DNA from: an uncultured Microcaldota archaeon
GTDB lineage: Archaea; Micrarchaeota; Micrarchaeia; Anstonellales; Bilamarchaeaceae
Assembly: GCA_903835325.1 (NCBI GenBank)
Contig: CAILMU010000122.1
Location: forward strand, 1 to 7,520
Reading direction: 5' to 3'
DNA: 7,520 nucleotides
Shown: one piece after another, positions 1-6,202 of the stretch
Numbering within the stretch: the first letter of the stretch is position 1
Layout of the letters: every line of letters begins with the position of its first letter
Notes under the pieces: generated by a model
Seen by the model: the letters and a program-made list of their open reading frames with translations, nothing else
Databases searched by the model: none
What the model was told of the DNA's origin: nothing
Position numbers and translations under genes: made by a program

Positions 1-3000
1 TGATCGAAGCGCCAGGATCGGAGCTGTTGTAGGTCAAGGCAGGGTCTATCGTATCGTTCACCGTGACGTTCAAAGAGACGTTGCCGTTGTTGGTGACATT
101 TATCAGGTATTGCACGATGCCTCCCTGTGATGCGACTTGCGCTGTGAGGTTGACTTTCAATGCAGACACATTGGCCAGGCAGACAGGCACGACCAGCGAG
201 AAGTCGCTCTCGACATCGGCTCCGTTGGGCGGGATGCCGAGGGCTGAGATGTTATTATAGGTGTCCTGGCATTCGACCGGGGTCGTAGCCACCGTGGCAT
301 TTAGGGCGATGAAGCGGCTCTCGCCGGGCGCCAGGTGGTCCATATGCCAGTAGTAGGTCTGTCCGACCACCGCGGTCGGCGTGACATTGGTCCCTGCGAA
401 TGCCAGCATGCCATCCAGCGTATCATTGACATAGGTGTTGAGCTGGACCTGTCCTATGTTGGTTATGTTTATCAGGTACTCGATGCGCCCTCCTTGGGAT
501 GCGACGTGCGCAGTCATGTTGACCTTGACCGCAGATACGTTGGCATAATAGACGGTGACGTTCGCGCAGCTGACCGCCTCGGCATTGAATCCGTTCGGGG
601 GAACGCCCGTGGCGTTGATGCAGTTCGTGAGGTTCTTGATTGGCGTGTTATTATCGACTACTCCGGGGTCTACCGTGGCGTTGATATACAGTACGCCGGA
701 TGCCCCGGGCGTGATTCCGCCCTGGTCAGGCCTGAGCCCTATCCCTGCGATAACGAGCGCCGGGTTGGCCGTCGTTGCCGAGCAGAATCGGTCCTTCGGA
801 GACCAGATGGCCGAGTAGCCATTGCTCACATCGGCCAGTGTAGACGGGTTAATCGAGCCGCCGCCTGCTGCGCCGTCGCATAAGTACTGGTTGTAACCGC
901 TGGAGAGAGCGAGCGCAAGGGAACCTCCGCTGGTGCTGGCTGAATCAGTCATGAATGAATAGTTTCCAGGTTCGTATACATATGCGCCGAATGATATGTA
1001 TGTCTTGAAGATACCAGTGGCATTGACTGTATACGAGCCGGCGTTCTGCTTGCATGTAGCGACGTATGCCGTCTGGAAGGAGTCAGGCGCGGAGTTGTAC
1101 TGCCTCATGGTGCAGCCGGATGGCAGGGAGACCGAGGGCATATAGTTGTATCCGCCGGCGATCATGAGGACGACGAAGGTGTCGTCATTGTCGACGGTAT
1201 AGGCAAACGAGCATGTCCCGCTGGTGGTGCACGTATTCTTGTATAATCTATAATTTGTCAGATTGATGCTGTCCCAGCTGACCAACTGCCCTATGACGCT
1301 GTCCGGGACCCATGACGAGGAATTGTATGTCAGGCCCACGGGGAGCGCGTCGACCAGGCTCGCCGGATACAGGGTGACATTCCCATTGTTTATTATCGTT
1401 ACATTGAACTCCACCATGCCGCCCGGCGATGGCTGGACAGCGGTCTGGTCGAGTTTCCACACCGATACATTGGATTCGCATACAGGAACCGTTATGGAAA
1501 AGTTCGCTGATACGTTCCTACCGTTCAGCGGGATGCCGATGACCGAGAGGTTGTTGACTGTGTTCTGGCACTGGTTCGGTATGCTCGTCACAGACGCATT
1601 GAGAAGGATGGTCTGTGTGGCTCCCGGGGCCAGGCCGAAGATTGTCCAGTTGACATTCTTTCCGGCTAAGGTCACAGGGGTTATGTCTGTGCTGTTGAAA
1701 GACAGCATGTTATCGATGGTATCGTTGACCGTGACGTTGAGCGATACGTTGCCGTTGTTGGTGACGTTTATCTGATACTGGATTATGCCGCCTTGCGAGG
1801 CGATCCGTGCTGTCATGTTGATTTTGAGCGTCGAAACATTGGCCAGGCAGACAGGGACGGTGACATTGGCATTGGCTGTGACGGTGTTGCCGTTCGGCGG
1901 AGTGCCGACTATCGTGACGTTGTTGATTGTGTTCTGGCATCCTGTCGGCGTTGTCGTGACTGAGGCGTTGAGCAGGATGAGCTTCGATACCCCAGGGGCA
2001 AGGTTGGTGATTGTCCAGTTGGCATTGTGTGTGCCGGATGTGACGGGAGTCGTGTTGGTGGAGTTGTAGGTCAGCATCGGATCGAGGCTGTCATTCACGG
2101 TGATGTTCAGGCTGACGTTGCCTGTGTTGGTCACGTTGATCTGATACTGGACCATGCCTCCCTGGGAGGCTATCTGGCCCGTGAGGTTTAGCTTGAATAC
2201 GGATTCATTGGCCAGGCAGACGAGGACGGGGATAGTAGCATTTGCCAAGACAGTATAGCCATTCGGCGGTGTTCCGATGATCGAGACATTGTTCTGCGTG
2301 CTCTGGCACTGGGTCGGATAGTTGTTCACAGTCGCATTGAGAAGGATCAATATAGTCGTGCCTGGAGCCACATTCAGAAGCGTCCAGTTGGCGTTCTGCG
2401 CGCCGTGTGTGACTGGCGTCGTGTTGGTGGAGTTGTAGGTCAGCATCGGATCGAGGCTGTCATTCACGGTGATGTTCAGGCTGACGTTGCCTGTGTTGGT
2501 CACATTGATCTGGTATTGCACCATGCCCCCTTGTGATGCGACTTGCGCTGTGAGGTTGAGCTCAACGGCGGTGTCATTGGCATAGTAGACAGTGACATTC
2601 GCCCTGGACTCGGCCGTGACATTGCTTCCAGTGGACGGTTTGCCGGTCGCGTTCATGTAGTTGGTGAGATTGACTGTCCGGTTCGTTGCGTTGACTGCGC
2701 TTCCATTCACTGTGGCATTCAGATAAAGGACCATAGAGGTCCCCGAAGCCATGGATGCGTTCGTCCAGTTTATCGTCTGCCCGTTCTGCGAATAGGTGCC
2801 GCTCGCGCTGGTGAAGTTGAGGCCTGCCGGAAGGACATCATAGATGGTCACTGGACTGAGGGTCACGCTGCCTGTATTGTTTATCGTCAGGTTGAACTGG
2901 ACGATTCCTCCTGGCGATGGCTGCAGGAATGTCTGGCTGAGCTTGAGCACCGAGATGGAAGGGATGGACGTGGGTGAGATGAATGCTATGCTATATGATT

Positions 3001-4378
3001 CGGTGGCTGCGAACAATCCGTCTGCGGTGACATTGGTATCGCCATAATTCGTGTAATTGGTGCCATTGAACATGAAGGAGCCTAAATCATAGTAGAATAA
3101 CGAGCCGCTCCAGCGAAGTTTTGCGCCGAGGATATTCACAGTATCAGAATCGGTAGGGTTCCGATATAGGGTGATGAACCTGCTGCTATCTCCGTAGGTT
3201 GAGATGGTTGTCGTTGTTTCATTGCATCGGGGGTCGCAGAGCCTCTGGTTCAGGTTTGAGCCGCTGTTGTCTCCCCATACCAGTCTGCCGGTGGAGCCGG
3301 AAGGATTCCATTCGAAATCCGCTGGCCGTATGTCACCGAGAACGGAAGTGGCAAGATCGGTCTCGATGTTGCTTGTAATATTCCATGTGCTCCCGTTCCA
3401 ATAAGCCGTGTGCAGGTCGTCAGCGCTATCTGCGATGACAGCCTGGAGGTCATCGGTGGCCGGATCCGCTTTCAGGTTCATCCAGTGGACATCGTCGTTA
3501 TCTGCGCCGTTCGAATCGAAGCTGGCGATAGCAGACCAGGATGCGCCGTTCCAATAGCTGTAATCCACTGCCCCGATTGTGCCATTCGCGCCAAGGGCCA
3601 TGCCTTTGCTCCCGTCCGCTGCATACCTGACTGCCAACGCCTCGTCATTGTTCGCAAAGGTTGCACTGGAGGATATCTCGGTCTGGTTGCCCCATATGCT
3701 GCCGTTCCATACCCAGGCGTTGATGTCGCTGTTATCGGTGTCAAAGCCCACGAGAAGCAGCTCTCTGCTCGATGTGGGTTTCCTGTCAAGCCGCACCCAG
3801 CTATAATCGACCTTGCCGGCATGACCGCTCGTGTCATTGATATACTGGGCGGGACTGAGGCTGAAATTCTTGTTTGCGGCCGGAAGCACTTTGAATGCCA
3901 GATCCCTTGAGGCGTTCGTTTCGTTGATGGCATAAACAAGGATGGCATCGCCGGTCGAGGTCTCGAACTCGACATCGAATTGCCTCTGGGCGTAACCTAC
4001 AACAGAGCCGGTATTGTTCGTGACCTGCCAGTTGCTCATGTTGGTGCAGTTCGCCATGCAGACATAAGCGTTCAGAAACCTGTTGGTATTCAATGTCACA
4101 AGGACTATCTTGTCAGAGACCGGTGACGATTTCACTATGGCGTATATAACCTGCGAGCCTGTACTGGGGAGCTGATACTCGGGGCCCCAGCTACCGCTGC
4201 CGGATGAGTTCCAGAATTTTATCTTCGGATAGTTATCGCCGCTGCCCGTATCAGATGAGTAGGCGATTATCGCATTTGAGGCGACCGCAAGCTGCGCAAA
4301 AACCAATAATAGCGCCAATGCCATCAATAGATGCCGGGTCTCGATGATTTTGCCGGCTGATTTCTTCTGGAACGACAT
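1..4378 (-). CDS. Giant secreted surface glycoprotein with beta-propeller-like N-terminus and DUF11-like repeats (3' end beyond window)
   Basis: One frame stays open from ATG at 4378 to the left edge (1459 codons, no stop), so the gene is partial at its C-terminus. Residues 1-36 form a signal peptide. About residues 37-395 hold roughly seven W-N-G-type repeats, read as a beta-propeller. About 396-476 form a beta-rich linker with many Tyr and Asn. From 477 onward come DUF11/TIGR01451-like Ig-fold units, which in archaea and bacteria are typical of long, extended cell-surface proteins. More than fifty N-x-S/T sequons suggest heavy N-glycosylation outside the cell. The start is supported by a TATA box about 30 nt upstream, with no Shine-Dalgarno. 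No anchor is visible; a C-terminal membrane or S-layer anchor may lie beyond the edge. The likely role is adhesion, S-layer-associated structure or recognition; no enzymatic motif is seen. The secreted, repetitive nature is sure; the function is inferred. Confidence 0.93.
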   Translation of the reverse strand, partial: MSFQKKSAGKIIETRHLLMALALLLVFAQLAVASNAIIAYSSDTGSGDNYPKIKFWNSSGSGSWGPEYQLPSTGSQVIYAIVKSSPVSDKIVLVTLNTNRFLNAYVCMANCTNMSNWQVTNNTGSVVGYAQRQFDVEFETSTGDAILVYAINETNASRDLAFKVLPAANKNFSLSPAQYINDTSGHAGKVDYSWVRLDRKPTSSRELLLVGFDTDNSDINAWVWNGSIWGNQTEISSSATFANNDEALAVRYAADGSKGMALGANGTIGAVDYSYWNGASWSAIASFDSNGADNDDVHWMNLKADPATDDLQAVIADSADDLHTAYWNGSTWNITSNIETDLATSVLGDIRPADFEWNPSGSTGRLVWGDNSGSNLNQRLCDPRCNETTTTISTYGDSSRFITLYRNPTDSDTVNILGAKLRWSGSLFYYDLGSFMFNGTNYTNYGDTNVTADGLFAATESYSIAFISPTSIPSISVLKLSQTFLQPSPGGIVQFNLTINNTGSVTLSPVTIYDVLPAGLNFTSASGTYSQNGQTINWTNASMASGTSMVLYLNATVNGSAVNATNRTVNLTNYMNATGKPSTGSNVTAESRANVTVYYANDTAVELNLTAQVASQGGMVQYQINVTNTGNVSLNITVNDSLDPMLTYNSTNTTPVTHGAQNANWTLLNVAPGTTILILLNATVNNYPTQCQSTQNNVSIIGTPPNGYTVLANATIPVLVCLANESVFKLNLTGQIASQGGMVQYQINVTNTGNVSLNITVNDSLDPMLTYNSTNTTPVTSGTHNANWTITNLAPGVSKLILLNASVTTTPTGCQNTINNVTIVGTPPNGNTVTANANVTVPVCLANVSTLKINMTARIASQGGIIQYQINVTNNGNVSLNVTVNDTIDNMLSFNSTDITPVTLAGKNVNWTIFGLAPGATQTILLNASVTSIPNQCQNTVNNLSVIGIPLNGRNVSANFSITVPVCESNVSVWKLDQTAVQPSPGGMVEFNVTIINNGNVTLYPASLVDALPVGLTYNSSSWVPDSVIGQLVSWDSINLTNYRLYKNTCTTSGTCSFAYTVDNDDTFVVLMIAGGYNYMPSVSLPSGCTMRQYNSAPDSFQTAYVATCKQNAGSYTVNATGIFKTYISFGAYVYEPGNYSFMTDSASTSGGSLALALSSGYNQYLCDGAAGGGSINPSTLADVSNGYSAIWSPKDRFCSATTANPALVIAGIGLRPDQGGITPGASGVLYINATVDPGVVDNNTPIKNLTNCINATGVPPNGFNAEAVSCANVTVYYANVSAVKVNMTAHVASQGGRIEYLINITNIGQVQLNTYVNDTLDGMLAFAGTNVTPTAVVGQTYYWHMDHLAPGESRFIALNATVATTPVECQDTYNNISALGIPPNGADVESDFSLVVPVCLANVSALKVNLTAQVASQGGIVQYLINVTNNGNVSLNVTVNDTIDPALTYNSSDPGASI
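713..1258 (-). other. Nested ~182-residue domain inserted inside DUF11 unit A5
   Basis: Unit A5 starts like A1, but after its W-D-S-I-N-L strand (equivalent to I-N-W-T-N-A in A1) the repeat pattern stops at about residue 1041. It resumes at about 1222 with ITPGASGVLYINATV, the counterpart of ASGTSMVLYLNATV in A1. Between them lies sequence unrelated to the repeats, with six cysteines (two in CTTSGTC, then SGC, TCK, LCD and FCS). It also holds the strand-like stretches FVVLMIAGGYNY, AGSYTVNATG and AYVYEPGNYSF. It looks like a disulfide-stabilised beta-sandwich projecting from the stalk. The reading frame is unbroken. Family not recognised. Confidence 0.75.
2049..2134 (-). repeat. 86-bp exact direct repeat, copy in unit B3
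   Basis: These 86 bases are identical to 2418-2503, exactly 369 bp (123 codons) away, and encode the central strands of unit B3. The bases flanking each copy differ (2048 against 2417, 2135 against 2504), and the rest of the two units has diverged. This suggests recent recombination or gene conversion between units. Confidence 0.9.
2418..2503 (-). repeat. 86-bp exact direct repeat, copy in unit B2
   Basis: This is the partner of 2049-2134, in phase with it and in the corresponding part of unit B2. A shorter 28-bp identity links the start of B2 (2532-2559) to the start of B7 (126-153), 2406 bp away. Confidence 0.9.
3194..4270 (-). other. Putative seven-bladed beta-propeller domain of the surface protein
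   Basis: Motifs of the form aromatic-W-N-G-S-x-W recur: FWNSSGSGSW at residue 55, YVCMANCTNMSNW at 105, VWNGSIW at 223, YWNGASW at 275, YWNGSTW at 326, and a diverged LNQRLCDPRC at about 377. A weaker unit lies near 155-165. The clear steps are 51-52 residues, a usual propeller-blade length, and each motif follows a hydrophobic strand plus an Asp/Asn-rich turn (for example LLLVGFDTDNSD). I infer a propeller of about seven blades. Such domains often bind glycans or protein partners at the cell surface. No known propeller family was identified by eye. Confidence 0.5.
4271..4378 (-). other. Signal peptide of the surface protein
   Basis: Residues 1-36 have a basic N-region (KK at 5-6, K10, R15) and a hydrophobic core at about 17-32 (LLMALALLLVFAQLAV). 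Small-residue cleavage sites follow A33 (AVA) or A36 (SNA). This is the layout of a Sec signal peptide. There is no twin arginine and no lipobox cysteine after the core. The mature protein would begin near I37. Confidence 0.85.
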
Positions 4379-4403
4379 ATTTATCGATAAGAAAGGAACA
4401 GCA

Positions 4404-4412
4404 TATTATAAA
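4404..4412 (-). promoter_or_regulatory. TATA box of the surface-protein gene
   Basis: On the minus strand this reads TTTATAATA, centred about 30 nt upstream of the ATG at 4378. An archaeal start site 22-27 nt downstream of the TATA centre would give a leader of only a few bases. No Shine-Dalgarno precedes the ATG, which fits leaderless translation. A 10-bp perfect palindrome, TTATCGATAA (4381-4390), covers the predicted start site and could be an operator. The gap from the ribonuclease stop codon is 72 nt, so the gene probably has its own transcript. Confidence 0.7.
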
Positions 4413-4450
4413 TATGATTCGCTTGTGCGGCGCTATGGAACGATAAGATG

Positions 4451-5023
4451 TCATTTCGCCTTCTTCATCTTCTTCAGCAGCGGATGGAACTTCTCGGCAG
4501 CGAGCGTGCTGCAGCCTATCTCGTTCGCGAACTTCACCGCGCCTTCATCCGATGAGACCAATGTCGCCTCCAGCTCCTTGGCCAGAAGCACCAGCTCGAA
4601 ATCCTCCTTGCTGTCGATGATCCCCGTGCGCATGGCCTCGCGGTATTTCTCGCGAAGCTTCCCGAGCTTCTCATCGTTCTCCGGGCGGTTGTCTTTCGCG
4701 AATTCTTCGGCGAGGCGCAGGCCTTTGTTTATCCTGATGCGGATATCCTCGATGAAATCATAGAATACCGCGGCTGGCAGGTAGATGCTATATACATTAG
4801 GCGCGCGCTTCTTGATGACCAGGTCCATCTCATCCATGGCATCGGCGGTTATGAAATTCCTGAGCTCTGCCCGTATCGACGGGGGCATATAGATATCGAG
4901 GTCGAGCCCCTTCATGGATTTGACGAACCCCTTGACAGCGGCGCTCGGGGATTTCCCGAACGATTTGCGGGCCTGCGGGTTCACGAAAAGCGAAGTGTCG
5001 AGGACGTATTTGCGCTCGCTCAT
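4451..5023 (-). CDS. PIN-domain ribonuclease, HARP / RNA-ligase-partner family (RNA-free RNase P)
   Basis: This 190-residue protein matches HARP (UPF0278, RNA ligase partner TIGR03875) over its full length; the Aquifex-type protein is about the same size. HARPs are protein-only RNase P enzymes that cut the 5' leader from precursor tRNA with metal ions bound by PIN-domain acidic residues. Visible marks are VLDTSLFVNP at 7-16 (D9), MPPSIRAEL at 46-54, a charged helical pair at about 88-132 with KGLRLAEE and LREKYREA (the family's oligomerising protrusion), GIIDSKED at 134-141 (D137, D141), and LVSSDEG at 155-161 (D159). No key acid appears missing. ATG 5023 is chosen because the conserved N-terminus starts there and an AT-rich box sits 27 nt upstream; an upstream in-frame start at 5377 would overlap the neighbour by over 300 bp. 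In many archaea HARP coexists with RNA-based RNase P, so its role may be accessory. Confidence 0.9.
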   Translation of the reverse strand: MSERKYVLDTSLFVNPQARKSFGKSPSAAVKGFVKSMKGLDLDIYMPPSIRAELRNFITADAMDEMDLVIKKRAPNVYSIYLPAAVFYDFIEDIRIRINKGLRLAEEFAKDNRPENDEKLGKLREKYREAMRTGIIDSKEDFELVLLAKELEATLVSSDEGAVKFANEIGCSTLAAEKFHPLLKKMKKAK

Positions 5024-5045
5024 GGTTTGGGATAGACATGCATGG

Positions 5046-5054
5046 AATAAAAAG
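5046..5054 (-). promoter_or_regulatory. AT-rich element: probable TATA box of the HARP gene and/or T-tract terminator of the gene before it
   Basis: On the minus strand this reads CTTTTTATT. It is centred 27 nt upstream of the ATG at 5023, the right distance for a leaderless archaeal start, and no Shine-Dalgarno precedes that ATG. The same T-run begins about 8 nt after the TGA of the upstream membrane gene, so it could also end that transcript. An 8-bp palindrome, CATGCATG (5037-5044), lies between the box and the start codon. Confidence 0.5.
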
Positions 5055-5061
5055 ATGCAGG

Positions 5062-6201
5062 TCAGATGAGTTTCACTAATCCTCTTCCTATCTCCGGGAT
5101 GTTCCCTCCGAAAAGGTTCGTGGTGTTCAGCACGAAAGTCAAAAGCACGACGAACGCGACCAGCGGGAACAGGCATACCGAAGACACTACCATCCGCGTC
5201 ATTTCGTTTATCCTGAAGAATATGACATCCTTGAAATCCTGGTAGCGCCCCTTGAACCAGCTCACGAAATCCCAGAACAAGTCCTCGCTCGGGGCCTGGC
5301 AGCTGTACTGGCTGACATCCGCGGCAGCAGGGAGCAGGCATTTGAACTTGAAATTCGCCGCATCCGCCTGTTGGCACTGCAAGGATACGGTGGATCCGGC
5401 CTGGCCGCTCTGGAGCTGGGCGGACTGCCCGGGCGCCAGATCAGGCACCATGATCGCGGACTGCGAATACGGCATGGACATGCTAGATATCAGTATGTAA
5501 GTGAGCGGGAAGACGAAATACAGCCCGAAGGATATCGCCATCAGGTAAGCCCCGGCTCCCCGCGTCGGCGGGAACGCACGCAGAGCCACGCCGACCGAGA
5601 AGAAGAAGCCCGAGTAGGCCTTCACGAATGTGAGGACCTCTTTCAGCACGTAGAAAGCGTACATGTAGAATGTCAGGGATTGCGTGGTGTTCGTGATTCG
5701 CTCGGCGATCCATTTCACACCGAAACCGGAGGCATGCTCGGACATGAAGATCTCCATGAAGATGGATGCTATCCCTTCGACAGGAATCGCCATCGTATAG
5801 AGGAGATACATGAAATCCTTCACGCAGCTCGTCGCCGTGCTCATATAGAGCATCATCCAGTCGATGAGGGTGCTCTGCTGATATACCACCTTGATGGCAT
5901 TGCAGTCGTTGCATCCGAAGCTGCTGAGGTACAGGCATCTCGCCAGGCCGTTCTCCCCGTTGGCAAGGAGCTTCTCCCCCACCCCTATTATCCCGAGCAC
6001 CAGCAGGACTATCAGCACCGTGGACACAGCGAAGACGAATTCGGTTTTGGCGACCTGTTCCAGGTTGCGCAGGTCGAAGAGGCGCGACAGCATGATGAGC
6101 ACGGTGGCCCCTATCACAGAGACAGCGGCGGCCAGGATGGAGATAGTGCGCCAGGCCGAGTAGACATCGCCGGCGCCATAGAAGCTAGATGTGAAATCCA
6201 T
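5062..6201 (-). CDS. Polytopic membrane protein with cysteine-rich extracellular loops (VirB6/CedA-like candidate)
   Basis: This 379-residue protein has about six or seven membrane segments: roughly 18-38, 54-75, one or two within 113-152, 176-205, 217-241 and 338-362. Between the first two lies a charged loop ending in K52-T-E. A central signature LRAFPPTRGAG spans 207-217. Loop 76-112 holds C89, C97 and C100 (CNDC), with C126 nearby in the next hydrophobic stretch. The long polar loop 242-337 holds C276, C288 and C301. Both loops are probably extracellular and disulfide-bonded. The C-terminus is GLVKLI. The same plan is seen in the next two genes, so this is a paralogue. The ATG lies 1 nt after the upstream gene's TGA and is preceded by GAGGT, indicating translational coupling. 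I do not recognise the family surely; a VirB6/CedA-like channel subunit is a guess from the polytopic layout and tandem copies. Confidence 0.9.
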   Translation of the reverse strand: MDFTSSFYGAGDVYSAWRTISILAAAVSVIGATVLIMLSRLFDLRNLEQVAKTEFVFAVSTVLIVLLVLGIIGVGEKLLANGENGLARCLYLSSFGCNDCNAIKVVYQQSTLIDWMMLYMSTATSCVKDFMYLLYTMAIPVEGIASIFMEIFMSEHASGFGVKWIAERITNTTQSLTFYMYAFYVLKEVLTFVKAYSGFFFSVGVALRAFPPTRGAGAYLMAISFGLYFVFPLTYILISSMSMPYSQSAIMVPDLAPGQSAQLQSGQAGSTVSLQCQQADAANFKFKCLLPAAADVSQYSCQAPSEDLFWDFVSWFKGRYQDFKDVIFFRINEMTRMVVSSVCLFPLVAFVVLLTFVLNTTNLFGGNIPEIGRGLVKLI

Positions 6202-6202
6202 G

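Larger units (their letters stand above)
1..2950 (-). repeat. Array of seven DUF11-like Ig-fold units in an A-B-B-B-A-B-B order
   Basis: Units begin at residues 477 (A1), 605 (B2), 728 (B3), 851 (B4), 974 (A5), 1284 (B6) and 1407 (B7, cut by the edge). B2-B3, B3-B4, B4-A5 and B6-B7 are each spaced exactly 123 residues (369 bp). A units carry QPSPGG near the start, then a LP-x-GL strand. B units carry ASQGG, then QYQINVTN, a D-x-x-D-x-M-L strand, WTI-x-x-LAPG and TPPNG. B units carry a Cys pair 30 residues apart (QC at one end, VPVC-type at the other), likely a disulfide. Both A units end in ANVTVYYAN. The array is expected to form an extended stalk; more units probably follow beyond the left edge. 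Confidence 0.88.

Noticed and set aside
335..883. Plus-strand frames within 1-4300 (for example 335-883, 1263-1775, 2543-2977, 3410-3910)
   Set aside because: All lie opposite the continuous minus-strand surface-protein frame. Those at 335, 2543 and 3410 share one antisense register, as expected from a repetitive gene with biased codons.
1..2950. Regular 369-bp repeats considered as a CRISPR array or tandem satellite
   Set aside because: The repeats are long, diverged, in frame and encode Ig-like units; there are no short identical repeats with unique spacers.
4451..5377. A longer 308-codon version of the HARP gene starting at 5377
   Set aside because: The first 118 residues match no part of the family and overlap the membrane gene by over 300 bp. 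The family N-terminus and the promoter spacing both point to 5023.
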